A stretch of DNA of 44,985 nucleotides. It comes from Aerococcaceae bacterium NML190073 (GTDB taxonomy: Bacteria > Bacillota > Bacilli > Lactobacillales > Aerococcaceae). Positions 27,144 through 35,522 of this stretch are shown here, piece after piece; position 1 is the stretch's first letter, and every line of letters starts with the position of its first letter. The DNA lies in contig JAMXJH010000013.1 in assembly GCA_026131555.1 (NCBI GenBank), positions 1-44,985 on the forward strand, read 5' to 3'. A program made the translations under genes and the position numbers. Below the pieces are notes generated by a model. That model did no database searches, was not told where the DNA came from, and saw only the letters and a program-made list of their open reading frames with translations.

Positions 27144-28769
27144 TTATTTGTACATTTCGTTGACACGTTGTTGTACATCTTTGTTCTCTAAGTATTCTTC
27201 GTAAGTGGTGTTGATGCGGTCGAATGCGCCTTTCGGTGTTAATTCGATGACACGGTTACATGTTGTGTTCAACACTTCGTAGTCATGTGAAGCCATCAAA
27301 ATGGCACCCTTGAATTTGATTAAACCGTCGTTCAACGCTGTAATGGATTCCAAGTCCAAGTGGTTTGTCGGTTGATCCAACACTAAGACATTGGCTTTCG
27401 ATAACATCATCTTGGACAGCATGCAGCGTACTTTCTCGCCTCCGGATAGGACGTTTACTTCTTTCATGACGTCTTCGCCGGAGAATAACATGCGCCCTAA
27501 GAAGCTACGTAGGAAGGTATTGTCTTGTTCTTCCTTAGGTGCGTATTGACGTAACCAGTCGAGAATCGTCAACTGTACGCCGTCGAACTCATCACCGGAA
27601 TTCTTCGGTAAGTATGTTTGTGACGTTGTGACGCCCCACTCGAATGTGCCGGAATCCGGTTCGATTTTTCCCATAATAATGTCGAAGAAAGTTGACAGCG
27701 CAATGTCGTTGCGGCTTAGGAAGGCAACTTTATCTTCGCGATTGAGTGTGAACGTAATGTTATCGAGCACTTTCTCGCCGTCAACGGTTTTGGATAGACC
27801 TTCTACACGCAATAGGTCGTTACCGATTTCGCGTTCCGGTGAGAATCCAACGAACGGGTAGCGACGGCTGGACGGTTGAATGTCGTCAAGCGAGATTTTG
27901 TCGAGCATTTTTTTACGAGAGGTTGCTTGCTTGGATTTCGAAGCGTTCGCTGAGAAGCGGGCGATGAAAGCTTGCAACTCTTTAATTTTTTCTTCTTTCT
28001 TGGCGTTTTGGTCGGCGGCTAATTTAGCGGCAAGTTGACTGGATTGTAACCAGAAGTCGTAGTTACCGACGTAGATTTTGATTTTGCCGAAGTCGACGTC
28101 CGCCATATGCGTACATACAGTGTTCAAGAAGTGACGGTCGTGGGATACGACGATAACGGTGTTCGGGAAGTTCAAGATGAAATCACTCAACCATTCAATC
28201 GCCGCTGCGTCCAAACCGTTGGTCGGCTCGTCCAAGAGCAAGTTGTCCGGCTTGCCGAACAATGCTTGTGCCAATAAGACTTTAATCTTGTCCGCTTCAA
28301 TCAATTCGCGCATCATATTGTAGTGCATATCCTTTGGAATGCCTAAGCCTTGCAGCATATTGCTTGCTTCCGCTTCAGCTTCCCAACCGCCCATCTCCGC
28401 GAAAAGTCCTTCCAATTCGCCGGCGCGCACACCGTCTTCGTCGGTGAAATCTTCCTTCATATAGATGGCGTCTTTTTCTTTCATGATATCGTACAATTCT
28501 TTGTAACCCATCATAACTGTTTCGATAACAGAGTAATCTTCAAAGCCGTAGTGGTTCTGGCTCAATACAGCTAAGCGCTCATTCGGATCCATGGAAACAT
28601 GTCCCGTTGTTGGCGCTACATCACCTGATAGAATCTTTAAGAATGTGGATTTACCTGCACCATTCGCACCGATGACACCATAGCAGTTGCCCGGCGTGAA
28701 CGTAATGTTCACTTCATCGAATAGCTTGCGATCTGAGAAAAGTAGACTGACGTTAGAAACGTTAATCAT
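27144..28769 (-). CDS. ABC-F ATPase of the YkpA/YbiT type
   Basis: The 541-residue protein has two ABC domains without membrane spans: GANGAGKST, a long first domain with LDEPTNGLDAAAIEWL, a linker rich in Lys/Ala (about 245-300), then a second domain with LSGGEKVRCML and VLDQPTNHLDLES. The second-domain nucleotide loop reads AFLSRNDIALST, so the canonical Walker A glycine-rich GxxGxGKST is lost there, a known trait of this subgroup. Long first domain and linker fit the housekeeping YkpA/YbiT branch rather than resistance factors. It probably acts on ribosomes as a translation factor. The ribosome-binding site is AAGGAGG. Confidence 0.9.
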   Translation of the reverse strand: MINVSNVSLLFSDRKLFDEVNITFTPGNCYGVIGANGAGKSTFLKILSGDVAPTTGHVSMDPNERLAVLSQNHYGFEDYSVIETVMMGYKELYDIMKEKDAIYMKEDFTDEDGVRAGELEGLFAEMGGWEAEAEASNMLQGLGIPKDMHYNMMRELIEADKIKVLLAQALFGKPDNLLLDEPTNGLDAAAIEWLSDFILNFPNTVIVVSHDRHFLNTVCTHMADVDFGKIKIYVGNYDFWLQSSQLAAKLAADQNAKKEEKIKELQAFIARFSANASKSKQATSRKKMLDKISLDDIQPSSRRYPFVGFSPEREIGNDLLRVEGLSKTVDGEKVLDNITFTLNREDKVAFLSRNDIALSTFFDIIMGKIEPDSGTFEWGVTTSQTYLPKNSGDEFDGVQLTILDWLRQYAPKEEQDNTFLRSFLGRMLFSGEDVMKEVNVLSGGEKVRCMLSKMMLSKANVLVLDQPTNHLDLESITALNDGLIKFKGAILMASHDYEVLNTTCNRVIELTPKGAFDRINTTYEEYLENKDVQQRVNEMYK

Positions 28770-28964
28770 GCAACAAATTCCTCCTTAGTTGAAAATAATT
28801 CACGTGCGAACGAAGACGTGCGCACATACCCTATTATCATACCATACCTCAACGCAGAAAGGGGAAGTTTTTTTGTATAAAAACTCCTTAAAACCGTATT
28901 CATTCAAAAAAGTTGAAAAACACGAAAGTATCTAAAATAAAGTTCGTTAAAACTGTAAGAGAGA

Positions 28965-28993
28965 TTGACTATATAGGGGAGGTGTGGTATTTT
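28965..28993 (+). promoter_or_regulatory. Promoter of the ECF-transporter/SAM-hydrolase operon
   Basis: TTGACT (28965-28970) and an extended -10, TGGTATTTT (hexamer 28988-28993), are 17 bases apart. A transcript would start near 29000. Confidence 0.55.
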
Positions 28994-28999
28994 TAGCGC

Positions 29000-29132
29000 A
29001 TAAGAGTGCATTGTCCGGGGACAAAAGACGAATGTTTAAGAGAATGACGATTGGAAACCGGTCAATTTCAATCAGGTCTCCTCGCTGTCCTCAAACAATC
29101 AATCTTAATGATTACTTCTAGGAGGAACTTAT
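29000..29132 (+). promoter_or_regulatory. Structured 5' leader of the ECF operon, type not recognised
   Basis: The leader holds a perfect hairpin TTGTCCGGGGACAA (29011-29024), a GATTG...CAATC pairing (29050-29075 region), and AATCA/TGATT flanking the segment before the ribosome-binding site. TCCTC copies around 29080-29095 could pair with GAGGA of the AGGAGGA site and hide it. I do not recognise a known riboswitch class. The 363 bases from 28770 to 29132 hold only this and the upstream ABC-F promoter area. Confidence 0.4.
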
Positions 29133-29687
29133 ATGAATAACAAAATGACAACTCAAACGATTGTAGCCGTTGCAATCGGGTCGGCGCTTTTTGCGGTGTT
29201 GATGGTGTACGGGGGCATTCCGGTATTCACGAATACGAAATTGACAACAGCGTATATTGTGCCGGTTATTGTCGGCGGTTTGTTCGGTGTGATTCCGGCA
29301 GCTTTAGTCGGCTTATTCGGTAATATTTTGGCAGACTTTATCGGCGGTTGGGGCTACTGGTTCGACTGGTCAATCGGGAACGGTTTGGCTGCGTTGTTCA
29401 TCGGCTTATTGCCACTTTACGGTGCACGTATTCGTGAGGGGATTTTCACGGTACGTCATGCGATTATTTTTGCGGTGGTATCCATTTTTGGGATTGCGGT
29501 ATCTTTCGGTTTAGTGACACCGTTATTGACGCAGTTATTGTACCAAGCGGAAGCGACGATTACGTTTGCGCAAGCGCAGGTAGCGGTGATTTCTAACGCA
29601 AGTGTGGTAGTTGTAGTCGGTATTCCATTGCTATTCGTCTTGGCAAATCGTTACCGTAAGCAAACGAATTTAACTGAAGAATTCTAA
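29133..29687 (+). CDS. ECF transporter substrate-binding (S) component, UPF0397 family
   Basis: The 184-residue protein has five or six hydrophobic helices and matches the UPF0397/COG4720 layout: TTQTIVAVAIGSALFAVLMVYGGIPVFTNTKLTTAYIVPVIVGGLFGVIPA, then GNILADFIGGWGYWFDWSIGNGLAALFIGL, ending NRYRKQ. These S components bind a vitamin or small metabolite and are energised by EcfT and the ATPases. Family members are often labelled riboflavin-type, but the substrate is not established. The two downstream SAM-hydrolase-like genes hint at an adenosyl- or methionine-related compound; this is inference. The stop overlaps the ATPase gene start (TAATG). Confidence 0.88.
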   Translation: MNNKMTTQTIVAVAIGSALFAVLMVYGGIPVFTNTKLTTAYIVPVIVGGLFGVIPAALVGLFGNILADFIGGWGYWFDWSIGNGLAALFIGLLPLYGARIREGIFTVRHAIIFAVVSIFGIAVSFGLVTPLLTQLLYQAEATITFAQAQVAVISNASVVVVVGIPLLFVLANRYRKQTNLTEEF

Positions 29688-31372
29688 TGAGTACGCCGAT
29701 TATTACATTCAAAGATTTTTCGTTCCGTTACCAATCGCAACAGAAGCCGACCCTTGAGAACATTACGCTGGATATTTTTCCCGGGGAGAAAATCTTAATT
29801 CTCGGTGCAAGCGGGAGCGGCAAATCAACGTTAGGCAACTGTATTAATGGATTGATTCCGAACCAATACAAAGGGGAAATTAGCGGCACGTGTCAAATTA
29901 AAGGGAAGAACTTACAAACGTACAGTATCTTTGAACTATCGAAAACGGTCGGCAGTGTGTTGCAAGATAGTGACGCACAATTCGTCGGTTTGAGTGTCGG
30001 AGAAGATATTGCGTTTGCTTTGGAGAATCAGAACATGCCTCGCCCACAGATGAAACCGTTAGTGTTGCAGTCGGCGGAACGTGTCGGCGTGGCACACCAG
30101 TTAACAACGCTTCCGTATTCATTATCGGGCGGACAGAAGCAAAGGGTGTCTGTTGCGGGGATTTTGCATGAAGACATAGAGGTCTTATTATTGGACGAAC
30201 CGCTCGCAGCACTCGACCCGCATATGGGGCAAGTGATGATTGAACTGATTGACGGCTTAAATGCGCATGAGCAACAAACCGTGATTATTATTGAGCATCG
30301 CTTCGAGGAAGTCTTGCACCGCCATATTGACCGCGTCATTCTGATGGACAAAGGACAAATCGTGACGGTTATGTCACCGGATGAGTTATTAGCGTCTAAT
30401 TTATTGGTAGAATACGGTATTCGTGAGCCTTTGTATATTAGTGCGATTAAGCGTATGTTAGGTGGTTTGCAGCAAACAACCGGACTGGCTTCGTTGCAAA
30501 CAATCGACTGGCAAGCGTATCATTATGGGGGGCAACCTGACCTAAGAACAGAACAAGTTCGCCAACAAGAACAAGCACCGATTATTGAATTGAAGGGGAT
30601 TGTTTTTGGCTATGAAGACAAACCGTTCATTCAAATTGATGAGTTGACCATTCATCAAGGAGAACGCATTGCGATACTTGGCGAGAACGGGTCAGGGAAG
30701 ACGACTTTGGCGAAACTGTTGACTGGTGTTATTCGTCCGCAGCAAGGCGAGATTGTTCGTCAAGGTAATCCGACAACCATTCAAGAAATCGCACAAACAA
30801 TCGGTTACGTGATGCAGAATCCAAACCAAATGCTAGTGACCGCCAATGTGTTTGATGAAGTCGCCTTGGCGTTGCGTTTACGCAATGTGCCGGAAGCGGA
30901 AATTCAAGAGCGCGTGGCAAAGGTATTGAAGATTACCGGATTGTATACGATGCGGAATTGGCCGATTTCGGCGTTGAGTTATGGTCAGAAGAAACGTTTA
31001 TCGGTAGCGGTTGTGTTAGTACTGGAACCGGCTTGCTTAATTCTGGATGAACCGACTGCCGGACAAGATTACGCACATTACCGTGAGATGATGAATTTCG
31101 TCGACCGCTTGAATCGAGAACATCATATTACCATTATATTCATTACGCACGATATGCACTTGGCTTTAGAATATACCGACCGCGGTTTAGTGATGGAGCG
31201 AGGTGGCATTATTGCGGATCGGGCGATTTTTGACGTGTTGGATGATGATGTGCTCATCGAACGTGCCTCTTTGAAAAAAACGTCTATCTTCGAAGTTGCG
31301 CGGCAACTCAATCAACCTATTGATGCCTTCGTGAAGGCATTTATCGAACAGGAGAGTGAAACCTATGAGTAG
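29687..31372 (+). CDS. Fused double ATPase of an ECF transporter
   Basis: The 561-residue protein joins two ABC ATPase domains. The first (about 1-240) has GASGSGKST, YSLSGGQKQRVSVAG and LLLDEPLAALDPHMG. The second (about 295-540) has GENGSGKTT, ALSYGQKKRLSVAV and CLILDEPTAGQD. In many ECF systems these are two separate proteins (EcfA1/EcfA2); the fused form is typical of dedicated transporters that have their own EcfT. The start overlaps the stop of the S component by one base, with no strong ribosome-binding site, so translation is coupled. It provides ATP-driven force for uptake. Confidence 0.93.
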   Translation: MSTPIITFKDFSFRYQSQQKPTLENITLDIFPGEKILILGASGSGKSTLGNCINGLIPNQYKGEISGTCQIKGKNLQTYSIFELSKTVGSVLQDSDAQFVGLSVGEDIAFALENQNMPRPQMKPLVLQSAERVGVAHQLTTLPYSLSGGQKQRVSVAGILHEDIEVLLLDEPLAALDPHMGQVMIELIDGLNAHEQQTVIIIEHRFEEVLHRHIDRVILMDKGQIVTVMSPDELLASNLLVEYGIREPLYISAIKRMLGGLQQTTGLASLQTIDWQAYHYGGQPDLRTEQVRQQEQAPIIELKGIVFGYEDKPFIQIDELTIHQGERIAILGENGSGKTTLAKLLTGVIRPQQGEIVRQGNPTTIQEIAQTIGYVMQNPNQMLVTANVFDEVALALRLRNVPEAEIQERVAKVLKITGLYTMRNWPISALSYGQKKRLSVAVVLVLEPACLILDEPTAGQDYAHYREMMNFVDRLNREHHITIIFITHDMHLALEYTDRGLVMERGGIIADRAIFDVLDDDVLIERASLKKTSIFEVARQLNQPIDAFVKAFIEQESETYE

Positions 31373-32210
31373 TCAGCAAGCGATGATTCGCTATCATTTA
31401 GGAAATCGCTTCTTCGATCAGCTAACAGGCGCAACGAAAGTACAACTGTTTCTCGTATCGGTGCTCTTGATGATGATTAGTTTCGACTTGCGCGTTATTG
31501 TGCCACTCTTTCTGATTCATTTAGCCATTTACAAATCGGTGTATGAACCGATGGCGACCCTGAAGTTTATCTTCCGTTTCACGATTGCGATGAACTTCTT
31601 GAACTTTCTGTTATTCTACTTGGTGAATCCCGTCATCGGAACGGACTTGGTTGGAACAACGACGATTCTATGGCGTTTCACGGATCATTATGTCATTGCG
31701 TATGAAACGCTGATTTATTTCATTACCCGCCTACTCAAAATATTAGGCACACTGATTATCAGTTTGTGGTTTATTATGAGTATTACGCCTTCACAGCTGG
31801 CTTCCGGCTTGAACGCCTGCGGTGTACCGTATCGTTTCTGCACGATGATTTCATTAGGATTGCGTTACATTCCTGATGTGCATCGCGATTTCGTTGCTAT
31901 CAAAGAATCCATGCAAATGCGTGGAATGGAACTCGACGCAAGGAAAGCCAGTTTATGGCACCGACTGAAAGCGAACACGCAAATTCTCCTACCGCTGATT
32001 CTCATTTCCTTTGAGAAAATTGAAGTAATTGCCAGCGCCATGGATTTGCGCGGTTACGGACAAGGAGATAAGCGGAGTTATTATTCGGAATTGGATGTCA
32101 GTGCGAATGACCGTAAGGTACGCCTACTGATTATTGCGGAACTGGCGGTCCTTATTTTCTATGCGATTCTTACTTTCCGTGGGCAAGCGCCTCGTCTTTG
32201 GGTTTGGTAA
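31365..32210 (+). CDS. ECF transporter transmembrane component EcfT
   Basis: The 281-residue membrane protein has about five spans (the first near residue 25) and the two EcfT coupling motifs that touch the ATPases: SMQMRGMELDARK near residue 185 and SAMDLRGYGQGDKR near 230. ATG 31365 follows AGGAG and overlaps the ATPase gene end by 8 bases. The GTG at 31356 lies inside the ribosome-binding site region and is rejected. It completes a dedicated (group I style) ECF transporter with the two genes upstream. Confidence 0.92.
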   Translation: MSSQQAMIRYHLGNRFFDQLTGATKVQLFLVSVLLMMISFDLRVIVPLFLIHLAIYKSVYEPMATLKFIFRFTIAMNFLNFLLFYLVNPVIGTDLVGTTTILWRFTDHYVIAYETLIYFITRLLKILGTLIISLWFIMSITPSQLASGLNACGVPYRFCTMISLGLRYIPDVHRDFVAIKESMQMRGMELDARKASLWHRLKANTQILLPLILISFEKIEVIASAMDLRGYGQGDKRSYYSELDVSANDRKVRLLIIAELAVLIFYAILTFRGQAPRLWVW

Positions 32211-32224
32211 GGAAAGGAGTGCTT

Positions 32225-33073
32225 ATGAAGCCGATATTAGTGTTTCAAACAGATTTTACATATAAAGAAGGTGCGGTCAGCTCAATGTACGGTGTTGTCA
32301 AGCGAGTGGACCGTGAACTTGAAATTTTTGACAGTACGCACGAAGTGCCGAACTATGATATTTGGAGCGCCTCGTTTCGTTTATTCCAACCGATGAAGTT
32401 TTGGCCGGAGGGGACAGTCTTTGTATCGGTGGTTGACCCGGGTGTCGGCACACCGCGCAAAGCGTCGATTGCCCTCACCAACAACGGCTACTACATCGTT
32501 ACACCGGACAACGGAACGTTGACGCATGTCGATAAAGTGTACGGTATCAAGCGCATTATTGAGATTGATATTGACACACATCGTTTGAAAGGTTTGGGTA
32601 CTGAAGGGATTTCCGTTTTCCACGGGCGTGATGTTTTCGCTTATTGTGCGGCTCGTTTAGCGAGCGGGCAAGTGCCTTTCGAGGCATTCGGTCATGAATA
32701 CCCTGTGTCGGAGATTGTGCGTTTCGAACTGCTCGAACCGTACCAAGAAGCGGGGCGTGTCGGCGGTATGGCGGAAATTATCGACCCGAACTTCGGTAAT
32801 TTGTGGACCAATATTCCAATGGCATACTTAGCAGACCGGCTAGGGGAGAAGGTTCAAGTACAAGTTTATGATGGCGAGGGTGCGCGGGTTTTTGACGAGG
32901 AGATTGTGATTCACAAGACGTTTGGAGATGTACCGAAAGGCGCGTTGACCATCTATCAGAATGAGTATGGCAATGCGAGCATCGCCATCAATCAAGGTAG
33001 TTTCATCCGTCAATATCCAATTCCTTACGGCGCAAACATTAGAATAGAAATGATATTTAGAGGAGATTTATGA
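32225..33073 (+). CDS. SAM hydrolase / adenosyl hydroxide transferase family (DUF62), copy 1
   Basis: The 282-residue protein has the DUF62 landmarks. The first motif is LVFQTDFTYKEGAVSSM, where the usual TDFG is altered to TDFT. Then come SVVDPGVGTPRKA with the catalytic Asp and Arg seven residues apart, VTPDNGTLTH, and the catalytic His in VFHGRDVFAYCAARLA. A beta-barrel C-terminal domain (about 175-282) carries NFGNLWTNIP. Family members split SAM into adenosine and methionine, or halogenate it. ATG 32225 follows AAAGGAG; the upstream in-frame TTG at 32198 is unsupported. It ends ATGA-overlapped with copy 2. Pairing with an ECF importer is unusual and suggests handling of adenosyl compounds. 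Confidence 0.9.
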   Translation: MKPILVFQTDFTYKEGAVSSMYGVVKRVDRELEIFDSTHEVPNYDIWSASFRLFQPMKFWPEGTVFVSVVDPGVGTPRKASIALTNNGYYIVTPDNGTLTHVDKVYGIKRIIEIDIDTHRLKGLGTEGISVFHGRDVFAYCAARLASGQVPFEAFGHEYPVSEIVRFELLEPYQEAGRVGGMAEIIDPNFGNLWTNIPMAYLADRLGEKVQVQVYDGEGARVFDEEIVIHKTFGDVPKGALTIYQNEYGNASIAINQGSFIRQYPIPYGANIRIEMIFRGDL

Positions 33074-33942
33074 ACACATTAGTCTTACAAACAGATTTCG
33101 GTTTAGTCGACGGTGCGGTCAGCGCCATGCATGGTGTAGCTAAGCAAGTGAATCGTCAGCTTGAAGTGTCCGACTTAACGCATGAGATTCCGCAATACGA
33201 TATTTGGTCAGCTTCTTATCGTTTAATTCAAACGGTTGACTACTGGCCAAAAGGCACGGTCTTCGTATCCGTTGTGGATCCCGGTGTCGGCAGTCACCGC
33301 CGCAGTGTCGGTATTCGTACGGTTCACGGGCAAATTGTCATTACACCGGATAATGGTACCTTGACTCATTTGATTCACCGTGGCGAAGTAGCACAAGCGC
33401 GCAATATCGATGAGGTCAAAAGTCGTTTGCCGCATTCGCAAGAAAGTCATACTTTCCACGGACGTGATATTTACGCATACAATGGTGCACGTTTAGCGAG
33501 TGGCGAGATTACTTTCGAAGAATTAGGCGAAGTAATTGATGTGCACACACTCGAAATGTTGCCGATTGAAGAACCGGCGCGCAATGGCGAGTTGCTGAGC
33601 GGAACCGTCGATATTCTCGACATTCGCTTCGGGTCACTCTGGACGAACATTCCGCTAGAGTTATTGAAAGAAACGGCAATCGAGTCGGGTGACTACGTCT
33701 TTGTATCCATTCACCACAATGGCAAACGCGTCTACCAAAACGTGATGCAATTCGTACGCTCATTTGCGCAAGTAGAAATTGGCGAGCCTTTAGTGTACGT
33801 CAATTCCTTGACGAATTTGGGAGTGGCAGTGAACCAAGATTCCTTCTCGAAGTTGTACAACATCGGCTACGGATCCGATTGGAAAATCCAAATCAAACAA
33901 GTCGACAACATCGTTTTGGAACAATATAATATTGTGGTTTAA
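33070..33942 (+). CDS. SAM hydrolase / adenosyl hydroxide transferase family (DUF62), copy 2
   Basis: The 290-residue paralogue of the preceding protein has the classical motif LVLQTDFGLVDGAVSAM, SVVDPGVGSHRRS with the Asp/Arg pair, ITPDNGTLTH, and TFHGRDIYAYNGARLA with the catalytic His. The two copies share the same unusual segment EIPQYDIWSASYRL / EVPNYDIWSASFRL, so they derive from a duplication, after which copy 1 changed its TDFG loop. DUF62 enzymes are trimers with active sites at subunit interfaces, so a mixed trimer of the two copies is conceivable. It overlaps copy 1 by four bases, has AGAGGAG upstream and is the last gene of the operon. Confidence 0.9.
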   Translation: MNTLVLQTDFGLVDGAVSAMHGVAKQVNRQLEVSDLTHEIPQYDIWSASYRLIQTVDYWPKGTVFVSVVDPGVGSHRRSVGIRTVHGQIVITPDNGTLTHLIHRGEVAQARNIDEVKSRLPHSQESHTFHGRDIYAYNGARLASGEITFEELGEVIDVHTLEMLPIEEPARNGELLSGTVDILDIRFGSLWTNIPLELLKETAIESGDYVFVSIHHNGKRVYQNVMQFVRSFAQVEIGEPLVYVNSLTNLGVAVNQDSFSKLYNIGYGSDWKIQIKQVDNIVLEQYNIVV

Positions 33943-33944
33943 TC

Positions 33945-33979
33945 AAAAAAAAACACAGCCTATGTTGGCTGTGTTTTTT
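33945..33979. terminator. Bidirectional terminator after the SAM-hydrolase genes
   Basis: AAACACAGCC (33951-33960) pairs with GGCTGTGTTT (33967-33976), loop TATGTT, flanked by an A-run on the left and a T-run on the right. It serves the ECF operon and the convergent membrane protein gene. Confidence 0.93.
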
Positions 33980-33990
33980 GTAAGAAATCT

Positions 33991-34866
33991 TTATGAGGTT
34001 AATCTATTGTTTTTTTTGTGAGCACGTACGTTCAAATCTACTTTATAAATCAATCGAGCTTGTTCTTCATATGAAAACTTTATTCTTTGGTATACAACAA
34101 AAAGGCTTCCAACCAAAAGAAATACAACCGACATGAGCATAATATCGAAGGAATCAATTCTTGAATACCACTGGCTAGCGATTGATTGATATAATAACCA
34201 TAAATACCCACTACCGAAACCAATCAGTCCGACGATCAGTTTCGCTTCCGATAATTCGTACCATATACTGAAGTATGCAACAAAAAAGTAACAAAGAAAT
34301 CCAGCTGCCAAAATAACATCGATAACCGTCAGAACCAAGGCAAAAGTAAAGCAAATCCACGATAATAGAGATACTATTAAAAGATTCCTGTAGTAACTAG
34401 TAAACATTGTCTGTTCTGCATTCGATACTTCGTATTCTCCTGTGAACATCTCATGGTGAAATAGAATAAATTTTGCTCCTTCATAAGAAATTATGATAAA
34501 TAAATACAGTGTTCCAATGCAAGCAGTGGCAAAAATCCATAGGAGTAGTTCAGGTTTGAATAAAGTTGAGAGTATCAATAATAACGTTGTCCCAAAGAGG
34601 AAAATCCCCCACAGCAGTATCCATTTTTTCATTGCATCATTTGCGTGAAGATACATAGGATTTTTCTTGATGAACATAATTGTAGGAGTGACAAGAAGTT
34701 CAAGAGTCGCAACGATACAGCCGATGACAAAGGAACCGCACATTACTATTCCAAAAGACCAAACGTATCCAATGGTTAGCACGGATACCAGCAAAATTGC
34801 TAACAATCCGCTGGCGGTTCGGAATTTACGTTTAATAATAAACAGATTATCCTTGTCTATAAACAT
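33991..34866 (-). CDS. Polytopic membrane protein of unknown function
   Basis: The 291-residue protein has about eight hydrophobic helices in pairs and short charged loops, with a charged C-terminus (YKVDLNVRAHKKNNRLTS). No motif or domain is recognised. Base and codon use look more AT-rich than the neighbours (many ATA, AAA, TTT codons), which, together with its place between a terminator and a repeat array, suggests acquisition by transfer. The start follows GGCGGGAG. The 42-bp repeat array begins about 200 bases upstream of its start. Confidence 0.7.
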   Translation of the reverse strand: MFIDKDNLFIIKRKFRTASGLLAILLVSVLTIGYVWSFGIVMCGSFVIGCIVATLELLVTPTIMFIKKNPMYLHANDAMKKWILLWGIFLFGTTLLLILSTLFKPELLLWIFATACIGTLYLFIIISYEGAKFILFHHEMFTGEYEVSNAEQTMFTSYYRNLLIVSLLSWICFTFALVLTVIDVILAAGFLCYFFVAYFSIWYELSEAKLIVGLIGFGSGYLWLLYQSIASQWYSRIDSFDIMLMSVVFLLVGSLFVVYQRIKFSYEEQARLIYKVDLNVRAHKKNNRLTS

Positions 34867-34962
34867 ATTAACTCCCGCCTTTCTTCATTCTATCATTTTT
34901 GTATTTTTTTAATAAAAATATAAAAGGTATCATTAAGGAAGTCAAGGATTCAAAAACATAGC

Positions 34963-35006
34963 GAGTAAGGGAATGGGATATTTCCTAATATCCCGCTCCC
35001 TTACTC
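34963..35006. terminator. Long hairpin before the second tandem array, terminator-like on the minus strand
   Basis: GAGTAAGGGA (34963-34972) pairs with TCCCTTACTC (34997-35006), and GGGATAT (34975-34981) pairs with ATATCCC (34988-34994). Read on the minus strand a T-run (34956-34952) follows a few bases later. It would stop a transcript coming leftwards through the array. Confidence 0.65.
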
Positions 35007-35072
35007 ATGAGCAAACAAAGATTCCGTCTAATCGCTAACAAGAGATTCTGAACAATGACAAGTGTGGGAAGC

Positions 35073-35283
35073 CGGAAACGGTTGTCAACGGCAAGAATAC
35101 AAAGTGATTCACGTCGGAAACGGTTGTCAACGGCAAGAATACAAAGTGATTCGCGCCGGAAACGGTTGTCAATGGCAAGAATACAAAGTGATTCGCGCCG
35201 GAAACGGTTGTCAACGGCAAGAATACAAAGTGATTCACGCCGGAAACGGTTGTCAACGGCAAGAATACAAAGTGATTCACGCC
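35073..35283. repeat. Second tandem array of 42-bp repeats (5 units)
   Basis: Units start at 35073, 35115, 35157, 35199 and 35241. Each reads CGGAAACGGTTGTCAACGGC, then AAGAATACAAAGTGATTC and a G/A-CGCC end, with at most a few changes between copies. As RNA each unit junction can form CCG-GAAA-CGG, a GNRA-type tetraloop hairpin. Several frames stay open because 42 is divisible by three, giving 14-residue repeats, but no good ribosome-binding site precedes them. The 656 bases from 34867 to 35522 contain only this array and the hairpins on either side. Confidence 0.93.
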
Positions 35284-35475
35284 AAATACCGCTGCTGTCA
35301 AGGAAATGTATCAAAGGGGACAAGTGGTAGCTGTTTCTTTCATTTTGTTCAAATTCGCACGCTTAACCGTTTGTCATCACTTTGTTTTGTCTGTCCTATT
35401 TTTGTTTGGATTGAGCGAGGGAGAATGATTATGTACCGACTATTCAGCGTAGAACAACCTTTGAAATAAACAACT

Positions 35476-35501
35476 CCCCCGCGTTCTCATGAACGTGGGG
35501 G
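35476..35501. other. GC-rich hairpin after the second array
   Basis: CCCCC and CGTTC (35476-35486) pair with GAACG and GGGGG (35491-35501), one mismatched pair between, loop TCAT. There is no T-run. Together with the hairpin at 34963 it brackets the array region. It lies just downstream of the deoxyribosyltransferase-like gene on the minus strand and could assist its termination. Confidence 0.55.
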
Positions 35502-35522
35502 CGTCATCTTAAAGGCGGTTAT

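Noticed and set aside
34985-35469. Overlapping frames through the second array (RRESLCILAVDNRF and GNGCQRQEYKVIHA repeats)
   Set aside because: Same reason as for the first array: no credible start signal and several frames open at once. Small coding potential cannot be fully excluded.
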